DNA of 22,561 bases, taken from contig CAYORM010000043.1 of the NCBI GenBank assembly GCA_964406375.1, positions 1-22,561 on the forward strand, read 5' to 3'. Under the pieces are notes generated by a model. That model saw only the letters and a program-made list of their open reading frames with translations, searched no databases and was not told the DNA's origin. Source of the stretch: CAYORM01 sp964406375 (GTDB taxonomy: Bacteria > Pseudomonadota > Alphaproteobacteria > DSM-16000 > Inquilinaceae). Below, piece by piece: positions 13,848 to 21,984 of this stretch. Position 1 is the first letter of the stretch, and every line of letters starts with the position of its first letter. A program made the position numbers and the translations under genes.

Positions 13848-14321
13848 CTAGCGCGGGGTGGGGCCGAGGCCGCCCCGGATCAGCCGGCGCAGCGCGTCGA
13901 TGAAACCCGCCCGATCCTCGAGGGCTGCGAAATGCGCGGCATCGGCGGCGAGGACGGCCGGCATCGCCTGGTTCAGCACCTCGGCCCCCTTCGCCGTCAG
14001 CTTCAGCAGCCGGGCCCGGCTGTCCGAGGGATGCCGCTGGCGCTGCACGAGCCCGGCCGCCTCGATCGCGCGGACGACCTGGCTCGTCATCATCGCATCG
14101 GTTCGGCAGAAGGCAGCGAGCCGGACCTGCGTCGGCGCCTCGCCGCGATGCTCGAGCCAGGCGAGGCCGGCGAGCAGCACGAACTGCACATGGGTGATGC
14201 CGAGCGGTTCCAGGACCGCGCGCAACCGACGCTGCCATTGATTGGCGGCCTGCCAGAGAAGGAAGCCCGGGCTGTTCTCGGGCCGCAGCGTCCGCGCCAG
14301 GGTCTCGCGGTCAACACCCAT
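13848..14321 (-). CDS. MarR family transcriptional regulator
   Basis: 157 residues from the ATG at 14321 (a GTG one codon upstream is also possible), with a purine-rich AGAGGGGG site before it. The MarR winged helix-turn-helix is clear: helix HVQFVLLAGLAWLEH, recognition region TQVRLAAFCRTDAMMTSQVVRAIEAAGLV, then the wing HPSDSRARLLKLTAKG, followed by the C-terminal dimerisation helix. MarR dimers usually repress nearby genes and release DNA on binding phenolic ligands or on oxidation. The single cysteine, Cys72, lies next to the recognition helix and could be redox-active (inference). It is the last gene of the thrC / M16 / GNAT operon, 12 nt after GNAT, and its stop is 6 bp from the converging Rsm22 stop. 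Target unknown. Confidence 0.88.
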   Translation of the reverse strand: MGVDRETLARTLRPENSPGFLLWQAANQWQRRLRAVLEPLGITHVQFVLLAGLAWLEHRGEAPTQVRLAAFCRTDAMMTSQVVRAIEAAGLVQRQRHPSDSRARLLKLTAKGAEVLNQAMPAVLAADAAHFAALEDRAGFIDALRRLIRGGLGPTPR

Positions 14322-14333
14322 CACCGCCCCCTC

Positions 14334-14984
14334 TCACTCCGCGACCTGCGTTTCGTGCGGCCGGGCCACGACGCCGGCCTCGAAATCGCTCTCCAGCATC
14401 GCGAACAGCAGGTGGTCGCGCCAGGCGCCGTCGATGCGCAGATAGGCGCGCGCATAACCCTCCTGCGAGAAGCCGACCCGGGTCAGGAGGCGCTGGCTCG
14501 GGATGTTGGTCGGCAGGCAGGCAGCCTCGATCCGGTGCAGGCCGAGATCATGGAAGCCGAAACGCACCGCAAGGCGCGCCGCCTCGGTCATCAGCCCCTG
14601 CCGGGCGTGGCGCTCGCCGATCCAGTAGCCGAGCGTGGCGGTCTGGCAGACGCCGCGCCGGACATTCGAGACGGTGATGCCGCCGAGCAGCCCGCGATCG
14701 GCCATCGAGAAGACGAGGAAGGCATAGGATTCGTCGTGCCGCCATTCGAGGATGCTGCGCCGCAGCCGGCGCAGATAGGCGGCCCGGCTCAGCGCATCCT
14801 CCGGCCAGCTCGGCTCCCACGGGGTGAGGAAGGCACGGCTCTCCTGGCGCAGCGTCGCCCATGCCTTCCAGTCCCGCAGCCGCGGCGGCCGCAGATAGAC
14901 GCGCGGTCCGTCGAGCCGCACCGCGGGCAAGCCGCCCAGTCCCGACCGGAAGAAACCCATCACGGAGGAACGGGCCGGCTTCAT
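14334..14984 (-). CDS. GNAT family N-acetyltransferase (RimJ/RimL type)
   Basis: 216 residues from the ATG at 14984, three nt after the peptidase stop. An in-frame ATG at 14960 lacks a ribosome-binding site. The protein shows the RimJ/RimL acetyltransferase pattern: VRLDGPRVYLRPPRLRDWKAWATLR at the N terminus, the strand LLGGITVSNV, and the acetyl-CoA binding turn near ERHARQGLMTEAARLA. The C-terminal HRIEAACLPTNIPSQRLLTRVGF carries the conserved Asn and Ser. These enzymes acetylate protein N termini (such as ribosomal proteins S5 and L12) or small amines. I recall this gene following thrC and the M16 peptidase in many Rhizobiales, annotated as ribosomal-protein-alanine acetyltransferase. The substrate cannot be read from sequence. 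Confidence 0.9.
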   Translation of the reverse strand: MKPARSSVMGFFRSGLGGLPAVRLDGPRVYLRPPRLRDWKAWATLRQESRAFLTPWEPSWPEDALSRAAYLRRLRRSILEWRHDESYAFLVFSMADRGLLGGITVSNVRRGVCQTATLGYWIGERHARQGLMTEAARLAVRFGFHDLGLHRIEAACLPTNIPSQRLLTRVGFSQEGYARAYLRIDGAWRDHLLFAMLESDFEAGVVARPHETQVAE

Positions 14985-14987
14985 GGC

Positions 14988-16259
14988 TCAGCGCAGGCGC
15001 GCGCGGATCTCGTCCGACGCCATCAGCCCGCCGACGGGACCGAGCGCCGCCACCGTCGGCGGCGCGTCGAACAACCGGGTCGCCACCCGCTGCACGGCCA
15101 ACCGGTCGACGGCCTCGATGCGCGCGGTCAGCTCGCCCGTCGGCACCGGCCGGCCGAAGACGAGCATCTGCTGGGCGAGCTGCTCGGCCCGCGCCATGGT
15201 CGATTCGAGGCTCATCAGCACGCTCGCCCGCAGCTGCGCCCGCGCCCGCGCGATCTCCGCCTCGTCGACGTCATGGGCGACGCGGGCGATCTCGTCGCAC
15301 AGGACCGGCATCAGCTCGCCGATCTCCTCCTCGCCGGTACCGGCATAGATCCCGAAGAGACCGCCGTCGAGATAGGCGCTGGCGAAGGCGTAGATCGAGT
15401 AGACGAGGCCCCGCTTCTCGCGGATCTCCTGGAACAGGCGCGAGGACATGCCGCCGCCGAACAGCGTCGAGAACACCTGCAGCGCGTAATAGTCCGGGTC
15501 GGCATAGGCCAGGGCCGGAAAGCCCATGACGAGATGGAGCTGGTCGAGCTCGCGCATCTCCCGATAGTCGCCCGGCCGGTACTCGGCGGCGACGAGGCGG
15601 TCGCCCTGATGCTTGTGGCCGAGCCGGCCGAACAGCGTTGCCGCCTGGTCGACGATGGCGTCGTGATCGACATTGCCGGAGGCGACCAGCACCATCGTGT
15701 CCGCCCCGTAATGCCGGTCGACATAGCCGGCGATCGCGCTCCGCGGCATCGCCGACACCGTCTCGATGCGACCGAGCACCGGCCAGCCGAGCGGATGGCC
15801 CGGGAAGGCCGCCTCCTGGAAGCGGTCGAAGATGATGTCGTCCGGCGTGTCGTTCGCCTGGCCAATCTCCTGCAGCACGACCCCGCGTTCGCGCGCGAGC
15901 TCCTCCTCATCGAACACGCTCTCGAGCAGGATGTCGCCCAGGATATCGAGGGCCAACGGCACGTCCTGTTTCAATACGCGCGCATAGTAGGCCGTGTTCT
16001 CGCGGCTGGTATAAGCGTTGAGATGACCGCCGACCGCCTCGATCTCCTGGGCGATCGCCGCCGCGGAGCGCCGGCGCGTCCCCTTGAACGCCATATGCTC
16101 GAGCAGATGCGCGACCCCGTTCACCTCCGGGGTTTCCTGACGGGTTCCGACGCCGACCCAGACGCCGATGCAGGCACTCTCGACCGTCGGCACCCGGTCG
16201 GTGACGATGCGAAAGCCGTTGGACAGGGCCGTCTGGCGGACGCCGGCAGCCCCGCTCAC
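14988..16259 (-). CDS. M16 family zinc peptidase (processing-peptidase/pitrilysin type)
   Basis: 423 residues from a GTG at 16259 that overlaps the thrC stop (GTGA). The frame is open further upstream, but that part lies inside thrC. The start gives VSGAAGVRQTALSNGFRIVTDRVP, where family members begin. The inverted zinc motif HLLEH is at residues 51-55 (His51, His55, catalytic Glu54), with the distal Glu expected in the helix LLESVFDEEELARERGVVLQEI. The second half (FSTLFGGGMSSRLFQEIREKRGLVYSIYAF) is the usual non-catalytic half. Alphaproteobacterial members of this length resemble the catalytic beta subunit of mitochondrial processing peptidase. No signal peptide is seen, so it is likely cytoplasmic. 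It is coupled to thrC and GNAT. Confidence 0.93.
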   Translation of the reverse strand: MSGAAGVRQTALSNGFRIVTDRVPTVESACIGVWVGVGTRQETPEVNGVAHLLEHMAFKGTRRRSAAAIAQEIEAVGGHLNAYTSRENTAYYARVLKQDVPLALDILGDILLESVFDEEELARERGVVLQEIGQANDTPDDIIFDRFQEAAFPGHPLGWPVLGRIETVSAMPRSAIAGYVDRHYGADTMVLVASGNVDHDAIVDQAATLFGRLGHKHQGDRLVAAEYRPGDYREMRELDQLHLVMGFPALAYADPDYYALQVFSTLFGGGMSSRLFQEIREKRGLVYSIYAFASAYLDGGLFGIYAGTGEEEIGELMPVLCDEIARVAHDVDEAEIARARAQLRASVLMSLESTMARAEQLAQQMLVFGRPVPTGELTARIEAVDRLAVQRVATRLFDAPPTVAALGPVGGLMASDEIRARLR

Positions 16260-17659
16260 GATGCCGTCCCCCCGGTGCGGGCGGTGCGGACGAAGGCCTC
16301 GACCCGGGCGAGGTCGGCAGGCAGCACGGTGTAACGCTCCTCCCTCTCGAAGAGATCGGCGAGATGGTCGGGCAGGGCCGGGCGCCGGCCGGTCGCCCGT
16401 TCGACCGCATCGGGGAACTTGGCGGGGTGGGCGGTCGCCAGCACGATCATCGGCGTGCCATCCGCCGCCCTGGCGCGGGCGGCGGCGACGCCGCACGCGG
16501 TGTGCGGGTCGATCGTCTCGCCCGTCATCCGCCGCGTCTCCGCTATGACGGCGATCGTCTCCTCATCGCTGGTGCGGTGGCTGGCGAACAGCGCGCGCGC
16601 GCGCGCCATCGCATCCTCGGGCAGGCGGAACGCACCCTCGGCGCGCAGCTGCCTCATCAGCCCGACCAACCTGGCCGGGTCACGGTCGCAGAGATCGTAG
16701 AGCAGCCGCTCGGCATTGCTCGAGATCTGGATGTCCATCGAAGGCGACAGCGACGGTTCGACCGTGCCCATCCGCATCTCGCCGCTCTCGAAGAAGCGGT
16801 GCAGCACGTCGTTGCGATTGGTGGCGACGACGAGCCGCTCGATCGGCACGCCCATCGCGCGTGCCGCATAGGCGGCGAAGACATTGCCGAAATTGCCGGT
16901 CGGCACGGTGAAGGAGACGGGACGGTCCGGGGCGCCGAGCGCCACCGCGGCGGCGGTATAGTAGACGATCTGGGCCATGATCCGGGCCCAATTGATCGAG
17001 TTGACGGCCGAGAGCCGCATCTCGTCGCGGAACGGCCCGTCGGCGAACATCGCCTTCACCAGATCCTGGCAGTCGTCGAAGCTGCCCTCGATGGCGAGAT
17101 TGGCGACATTGGCCGACAGCACCGTCGTCATCTGCCGGCGCTGGACCTCCGAGGTGCGGCCCGCCGGGTGAAGGATGACGATGTCGACCGACCGCCGGTC
17201 ACGGCAGGCCTCGATCGCCGCGGAGCCGGTATCGCCCGAGGTCGCGCCGACGATCATCACGCGCTCGCCCCGCCGGGTCAGCACATGGTCGAACAGCCGC
17301 CCCAGGAGCTGCAGCGCATAATCCTTGAAGGCAATGGTCGGGCCGTGGAAGAGCTCGAGCAGCCAGAGCCCGCTGTCGAGCTGAACCAGCGGTGCCCGTG
17401 CCGGGTGATCGAAGCCGCGATAGGCGTCGGCGACGAGGCTGCGCAGCTCGGCCTCACTGAGGCTCCCCGCCACGAAGGGGGCCATCACCGCGACCGCCAC
17501 CTCCTCGTAGGGGCGGCCGCGCAGCGCGCGCAGCGTGTCAGGGGACAGGACGGGCCAATGCTCCGGCAGGTACAGGCCTCCGTCGCGGGCCAGACCGCCC
17601 AGGAGAACCTCGTCGAACGGCAGGGAGGCCGCCCCGCCGCGGGTACTGACATAGTGCAA
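16256..17659 (-). CDS. thrC: Threonine synthase (TTG start)
   Basis: 467 residues, normal for the bacterial type. It converts O-phosphohomoserine to threonine with PLP, the last step of threonine synthesis. The chosen start is TTG at 17659, giving MHYVSTRGGAASLPFDEVLL, which matches where homologues begin. No ATG or GTG lies in frame nearby, and a site AGGCGGAG stands 8 nt upstream. The long frame reaching 18958 is an overlap with the divergent tct genes. The PLP lysine is Lys112 in TIAFKDYALQLLGRLFDH, and GATSGDTGSAA forms the phosphate cup. VPTGNFGNVFAAYAARAMG is also typical. The sequence contains a (GC)8 run at 16591-16606 encoding ARARA. It leads an operon with M16, GNAT and MarR. Confidence 0.95.
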   Translation of the reverse strand: MHYVSTRGGAASLPFDEVLLGGLARDGGLYLPEHWPVLSPDTLRALRGRPYEEVAVAVMAPFVAGSLSEAELRSLVADAYRGFDHPARAPLVQLDSGLWLLELFHGPTIAFKDYALQLLGRLFDHVLTRRGERVMIVGATSGDTGSAAIEACRDRRSVDIVILHPAGRTSEVQRRQMTTVLSANVANLAIEGSFDDCQDLVKAMFADGPFRDEMRLSAVNSINWARIMAQIVYYTAAAVALGAPDRPVSFTVPTGNFGNVFAAYAARAMGVPIERLVVATNRNDVLHRFFESGEMRMGTVEPSLSPSMDIQISSNAERLLYDLCDRDPARLVGLMRQLRAEGAFRLPEDAMARARALFASHRTSDEETIAVIAETRRMTGETIDPHTACGVAAARARAADGTPMIVLATAHPAKFPDAVERATGRRPALPDHLADLFEREERYTVLPADLARVEAFVRTARTGGTAS

Positions 17660-17752
17660 CGCTGCCGCTCCGCCTGGATTGTGCCCAACGCTAGTGTCTG
17701 GCCCCGGCCGGCGCAAGCCGAGCCGGCGGTGTGGCGGGGGTGCATGCGCCGT

Positions 17753-17781
17753 TTGCCGCAGCCGGCGAATGGGCTTAGCCT
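17753..17781 (+). promoter_or_regulatory. Weak candidate promoter of tctCBA
   Basis: TTGCCG (17753-17758), a 17-nt spacer and TAGCCT (17776-17781). The -10 box matches consensus poorly. A small palindrome GCCTT-C-AAGGC (17778-17788) overlaps it and could be an operator. The tctC ribosome-binding site (AGGGAGG) lies at about 17813-17820. Confidence 0.25.
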
Positions 17782-17824
17782 TCAAGGCAACCGGCCCGAG
17801 TGCCGGACGCCCAGGGAGGTTCAG

Positions 17825-18796
17825 ATGACCCGTTTCGCAATCACGCCGCTCGCCGCGGCGGCCTTCGTCCTCGTGCCTGCGCTGTCCGTCGCGCCGGCCA
17901 TGGCACAGCCCGACAGCCTGACGATCATCGCGCCGGCCGGTCCCGGTGGCGGCTGGGACCAGACCGCCCGCGCCATGCAGACGGCGCTGACCGAGGCCGG
18001 CCTCGTCGGGAATGCGGAGGTGATCAATGTCGCCGGCGCCGGCGGCACCGTCGGCCTCGCGCAGTTCGTCTCCGATGCCGATGGCGATCCGAGCCAGCTG
18101 ATCGTCGGCGGCCTTGTGATGCTCGGGGCGATCCTCACCAACGCCTCGCCGGTGACGATGACCGATGTGACGCCGCTCGCGCTCCTGACGGGCGAGTATG
18201 AGGTGATCGTCGTGCCCGCCGCCTCGGAAATCGAGACGATGGCCGATCTGGTCGAGGCGCTGCGCGCCGAGCCCGGCGCGGTCTCCTGGGCCGGCGGTTC
18301 TGCGGGCGGCACTGACCACATCCTCGTCGGCCTGATCGCCAAGGCGGTGGATGTCGATCCGACGGCGATCAACTACATCCCCTTCTCCGGCGGCGGCGAG
18401 GCACTGGCGGCCCTTCTGTCGAACGACGTCACCGCCGGCGTCAGCGGGCTCGGCGAGTTCCTGGGACAGATCCAGTCCGGTGACCTGCGCGCCCTTGCCG
18501 TGTCCTCGCCCGAGCGGCTCGAAGGGCTCGATGCCCCGACCCTCGTCGAGGCCGGGATCGATGTCGAGCTCGCGAATTGGCGCGCGGTAATGGCGGCCCC
18601 GAACCTTTCCGAGGAGGATCTCGCCAGTCTCGACGCGCTGATGGGCGAGATGGTCGCCTCGGAGGCCTGGCAGCGCATCCTCGCCGAGCGCGGCTGGATG
18701 GATCTCTACGCGCCCGCGGCCGACTTCGCGGCCTTCCTTGAGGAGGATCGCGCCAAGGTCGAGGAGACGCTGCGCGGCATCGGCCTCGTCGAGTGA
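17825..18796 (+). CDS. tctC: Tripartite tricarboxylate transporter substrate-binding protein (TctC family)
   Basis: 323 residues. The N terminus is a Sec signal peptide (MTRFAITPLAAAAFVLV to PAMAQ, cleaved near residue 27-28), so the protein is periplasmic. It captures the substrate for the TctAB membrane channel. The Bug/TctC fold is shown by LTIIAPAGPGGGWDQTARAMQ just after cleavage, the ligand-loop GAGGTVGLAQF, SWAGGSAGGTDHI and YIPFSGGGEALAALLS, and the C-terminal ERGWMDLYAPAADFAAFLEEDRAKV. The ligand cannot be predicted: family members bind citrate, other carboxylates, terephthalate and more. The start has a strong ribosome-binding site. It heads tctCBA. No TctDE two-component system is adjacent. 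Confidence 0.92.
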   Translation: MTRFAITPLAAAAFVLVPALSVAPAMAQPDSLTIIAPAGPGGGWDQTARAMQTALTEAGLVGNAEVINVAGAGGTVGLAQFVSDADGDPSQLIVGGLVMLGAILTNASPVTMTDVTPLALLTGEYEVIVVPAASEIETMADLVEALRAEPGAVSWAGGSAGGTDHILVGLIAKAVDVDPTAINYIPFSGGGEALAALLSNDVTAGVSGLGEFLGQIQSGDLRALAVSSPERLEGLDAPTLVEAGIDVELANWRAVMAAPNLSEEDLASLDALMGEMVASEAWQRILAERGWMDLYAPAADFAAFLEEDRAKVEETLRGIGLVE

Positions 18797-19317
18797 CGGC
18801 AGAACCGGACGGTGCCGAGACCACGGGGGCGCGCGACGGGGCGGACGACGCCCCGCGCGGCGGCCCCCTCCGGGCCGGCGCCATCCTCTTTGCCTGCGCC
18901 CTCGTCGCGGTGGCGGCGGTCGTCGCCATCGACGTCGCGACGATGCGGGTGGCGCCAAGCTATGCGCGCGTCGGGCCGCGGCTCTTCCCGAACCTGATCG
19001 CTGCGGGGCTCGCGCTCGCGGCGATCGGCTTCGGGTGGGCGGCGTGGCGGCGGGGCGTGGAGCGGGTGGCGCTCGACCCCGGTCCGATCGGCTGGATCGC
19101 CGGCGGGCTCGCGGCGCAGCTTCTGCTGATTCCCTGGATCGGCTTCATGCTGGCGACACCCGTGCTCTTCGCCGCAACGGCGCGCGCCTTCGGCAGCCGC
19201 CGGCCGTGGCGTGATCTCGCGATCGGCCTCCTCCTCTGCGCCGTCGTGCAGATCGCCTTCACATATGGGCTGCGCCTCCGGCTGCCGTTCGGCCGGCTGG
19301 CCGGTCTGTGGGGCTGA
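18793..19317 (+). CDS. tctB: Tripartite tricarboxylate transporter small membrane subunit (TctB family)
   Basis: 174 residues from a GTG that overlaps the tctC stop (GTGA). A charged, Asp/Gly-rich tail of about 30 residues precedes four hydrophobic segments: AGAILFACALVAVAAVVAI, LFPNLIAAGLALAAIGFGWAA, PIGWIAGGLAAQLLLIPWIGFMLATPVLFAATA and LAIGLLLCAVVQIAFTYGL. The sequence between segments 1 and 2 (YARVGPRLFPNLIA) resembles the signature G-P-x-x-F-P of TctB proteins. TctB is the small inner-membrane partner of TctA. It lies three nt before tctA in a coupled operon. Confidence 0.9.
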   Translation: MTAEPDGAETTGARDGADDAPRGGPLRAGAILFACALVAVAAVVAIDVATMRVAPSYARVGPRLFPNLIAAGLALAAIGFGWAAWRRGVERVALDPGPIGWIAGGLAAQLLLIPWIGFMLATPVLFAATARAFGSRRPWRDLAIGLLLCAVVQIAFTYGLRLRLPFGRLAGLWG

Positions 19318-19320
19318 GCG

Positions 19321-20820
19321 ATGGAGACGCTCGGCGCACTCGCCGACGGCTTTGCGGTCGCGCTCACGCCGCTCAATTTGCTCTGGTCCTTCGTCGGCGT
19401 CACGCTCGGCACGGCGGTGGGTGTCCTGCCGGGCATCGGCCCGGCGCTCACCGTCGCCCTCCTCCTGCCCGCGACCTACGCGCTCGACCCGATCGGCGCC
19501 TTCATCATGTTCGCCGGCATCTATTACGGCGGCATGTATGGCGGATCGACGACGGCGATCCTGCTGAACACGCCGGGCGAGAGCTCCAACATCGTCACCT
19601 CGATCGACGGGCATGCGATGGCCCGGGCCGGGCGCGGCGCCTCGGCGCTGGCGACGGCGGCGATCGGCAGCTTCGTCGCCGGCACGATCGCGACGCTCGG
19701 CCTCACCTTCCTCGCGCCGCTGATGGTCCGCCTCGCCCTCTCCTTCGGATCGGCGGCCTATTTCTCGCTGATGGTGCTGGCCTTCACGACGGTCGGGGCG
19801 CTGCTCGGCGGATCGGTGCTGCGCGGCATGGTGAGCCTGTTCCTCGGCCTGGCGATCGGCCTTGTCGGCATTGACCCGCTATCCGGCCAGTCGCGTCTGA
19901 CATTCGGCCTGCTCGAGCTGCAGGACGGGATCGATGTGGTGATTGTCGCCGTCGGCCTGTTCGCCGTGGGTGAGGCGCTGTTCATGGCCGCCCGTCACCG
20001 CCATGAGCGGGACGAACTCGTGCCGATCCGCGGCTCGGTCTGGATGACGCGCGAGGAATGGCGGCGATCCTGGAAGCCCTGGCTGCGCGGCACGGCGCTG
20101 GGCTTTCCGATCGGCGCCCTGCCCGCCGGTGGGGCCGAGATCCCGACATTCCTGTCCTACATGCTGGAAAAGCGCCTGTCGCGGCATCGCGAACAGTTCG
20201 GCCACGGTGCCATCGAGGGGGTCGCCGGCCCCGAGGCGGCGAACAATGCCGCCGCGGCTGGTGTGCTGGTGCCGCTCCTCGCCCTCGGCCTGCCGACCTC
20301 GGCGACGGCCGCGATCCTCATCGCCGCCTTCCAGCAATACGGGCTGCAGCCGGGCCCCTTGTTGTTCCGCAATGCGCCGGAACTGGTCTGGGGGCTGATC
20401 GCCAGCCTCTATATCGGCAACACGATGCTCCTGGTGCTGAACCTGCCGCTCGTCGGGCTGTGGGTGCGGGTGCTGGCGATCCCCAAGCCCTGGCTCTACG
20501 GCGGGATCCTCGTCTTCGCGACGCTCGGCACCTATACGCTCAACAACTCGCTGACCGACCTCGCCATCCTCTACGCGATCGGCGGCATCGGCTTCCTGAT
20601 GCGGCTCTTCGACATACCGCCGGCACCGGCGATCGTCGGGCTGATCCTGGGGCCACTGGCCGAGGCGCAATTCCGCCGGGCGCTGTCGATCAGCCAGGGC
20701 GATCCGAGCGTCTTCCTGACGACGCCGCTCTCCGCGGCACTGCTGGCGGTCGCCGCGCTGATCGTGCTGTGGCCGTTCCTGTGGCGTTTGTGGTGGCGGC
20801 GCCGGCACGGGGCGGGCTGA
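19321..20820 (+). CDS. tctA: Tripartite tricarboxylate transporter large membrane subunit (TctA family)
   Basis: 499 residues, the usual size. It is a polytopic inner-membrane permease, with roughly ten to twelve hydrophobic segments, driven by an ion gradient. Both TctA signature regions are present: GVLPGIGPALTVALLLPATY with YYGGMYGGSTTAILLNTPGE in the first half, and in the second half LPAGGAEIPTFLSYMLEKR with GAIEGVAGPEAANNAAAAG and LLALGLPTSATAA. The C terminus ends in a basic tail (WRLWWRRRHGAG). It is the last gene of tctCBA and converges on proB with 30 bp between stops, where only a short hairpin without a T run is found. Confidence 0.95.
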   Translation: METLGALADGFAVALTPLNLLWSFVGVTLGTAVGVLPGIGPALTVALLLPATYALDPIGAFIMFAGIYYGGMYGGSTTAILLNTPGESSNIVTSIDGHAMARAGRGASALATAAIGSFVAGTIATLGLTFLAPLMVRLALSFGSAAYFSLMVLAFTTVGALLGGSVLRGMVSLFLGLAIGLVGIDPLSGQSRLTFGLLELQDGIDVVIVAVGLFAVGEALFMAARHRHERDELVPIRGSVWMTREEWRRSWKPWLRGTALGFPIGALPAGGAEIPTFLSYMLEKRLSRHREQFGHGAIEGVAGPEAANNAAAAGVLVPLLALGLPTSATAAILIAAFQQYGLQPGPLLFRNAPELVWGLIASLYIGNTMLLVLNLPLVGLWVRVLAIPKPWLYGGILVFATLGTYTLNNSLTDLAILYAIGGIGFLMRLFDIPPAPAIVGLILGPLAEAQFRRALSISQGDPSVFLTTPLSAALLAVAALIVLWPFLWRLWWRRRHGAG

Positions 20821-20850
20821 GCGGGGCGCCTACCCGGCACCGCCGGGCAC

Positions 20851-21984
20851 TCACTCGAGGACGAGATCGTCGCTGTGGATCATCTCGTCGCGGCCGTGAT
20901 AGCCGAGCAGCGCCTCGATTTCGCCGCTGCGATGGCCGGCGATCCGCACCGCATCCTCGCTGTCATAGGCCGACAGGCCGCGGCCGAGGATGCGGCCGTC
21001 GGGCCCGCGGATCGTCAGGCAGTCGCCGCGCCTGAAGTGCCCTTCGACTGCGGTGACCCCGGCGGGCAGCAGGCTCTTTCCCGCCGCAAGCGCCCGCGCG
21101 GCGCCGGCATCGATCGTCAGCACGCCGACCGGCTTCAGTGCACCGGCGATCCAGCGCTTGCGGGCGGTGCGCGGCTCGGCGCCGGGGACGAACCACGTGC
21201 AGGGCGCGCCGGCCTCGAGGGCCGCCACCGGATGCATCGGCTCGCCGCGGGCGATGATCATCCGGCAGCCCGCCCCCATGGCGATGCGCGCCGCCGCGAG
21301 CTTCGTCACCATCCCGCCCGAGGAGTAGCCGGGCAGCGGCTCGCCGGCCATGGCCTCGATCTCCGGCGTCAGCTCGGTGACGATCGGGATCAGCTTGGCC
21401 GAGGGATCGCGCTTGGGGTCGGCGGTGTAGAGACCGTCAATGTCCGAGAACAGCACCAGCAGATCGGCCGAGATCATCTGGGCAACGCGCGCGGCGAGGC
21501 GGTCATTGTCGCCGAAGCGGATCTCGTTGGTCGCGACCGTGTCGTTCTCGTTGATCACCGGCACGGCCCCGAGGCCGAGCAGCGTCTCCATCGTCGCCCG
21601 CGCATTGAGGTGCCGGCGCCGGTCCTCGGTGTCCTGCAGGGTCAGGAGGATCTGCGCCACGGTGATGCCGTGGCGGGCCAGCGTCTCCTGATAGGCATGG
21701 GCGAGACGGATCTGCCCCGTCGCAGCCGCCGCCTGCTTCTCCTCCAGCCGCAGCGTCCGGCCGACGAGGCCGAGATGCTCGCGCCCCGCCGCGATAGCGC
21801 CGGAGGAGACCAGCACCACCTCCTGGCCGCGCGCCCGGCAGCGGGCGACGTCGTCCGCAAGGCCATCGAGCCAGGCACGTCGCAGCCGGCCGGTCGCGGC
21901 ATCGACCAGCAGGGCCGAGCCGACCTTGACGACGATGCGCCGGGCCTCGGCAATCGAGGGGAGGCTGGCGGTGACGTCACTCAC
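20851..21984 (-). CDS. proB: Glutamate 5-kinase
   Basis: 377 residues from a GTG at 21984 that overlaps the obgE stop (GTGA). It phosphorylates glutamate as the first step of proline synthesis. The amino-acid kinase domain (about residues 1-265) begins with RRIVVKVGSALLVD, followed by VLVSSGAIAAGRE, VPVINENDTVATNEIRFGDNDRLAARVA and LLVLFSDIDGLYTADP. The C-terminal PUA domain (about 280-377) contains AGKSLLPAGVTAVEGHFRRGD and ends with LGYHGRDEMIHSDDLVLE. Rhizobiales usually carry obgE-proB-proA in a row, but here the gene after proB is the converging tctA and proA is absent. Confidence 0.96.
   Translation of the reverse strand: MSDVTASLPSIAEARRIVVKVGSALLVDAATGRLRRAWLDGLADDVARCRARGQEVVLVSSGAIAAGREHLGLVGRTLRLEEKQAAAATGQIRLAHAYQETLARHGITVAQILLTLQDTEDRRRHLNARATMETLLGLGAVPVINENDTVATNEIRFGDNDRLAARVAQMISADLLVLFSDIDGLYTADPKRDPSAKLIPIVTELTPEIEAMAGEPLPGYSSGGMVTKLAAARIAMGAGCRMIIARGEPMHPVAALEAGAPCTWFVPGAEPRTARKRWIAGALKPVGVLTIDAGAARALAAGKSLLPAGVTAVEGHFRRGDCLTIRGPDGRILGRGLSAYDSEDAVRIAGHRSGEIEALLGYHGRDEMIHSDDLVLE

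Noticed and set aside
13932..16334. 800-codon plus-strand frame opposite MarR, GNAT and the M16 peptidase
   Set aside because: It covers three well-supported minus-strand genes. The composition (His, Arg, Asp, Gln rich with no folds) is typical of an antisense shadow.
16364..17824. Upstream extension of the tctC frame
   Set aside because: It is antisense to thrC. A signal peptide and strong ribosome-binding site place the true start at 17825.
17660..18958. Upstream extension of the thrC frame to 18958
   Set aside because: It runs through the intergenic region and antisense to tctC. The composition is Arg/Gly/Asp rich and unlike threonine synthase, and homologues begin at the TTG.
20833..20847. 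Hairpin CCCGGC-ACC-GCCGGG between tctA and proB as a terminator
   Set aside because: The stem is only 6 bp and no T run follows on either strand. It could help Rho-dependent ending but is not a supportable intrinsic terminator.
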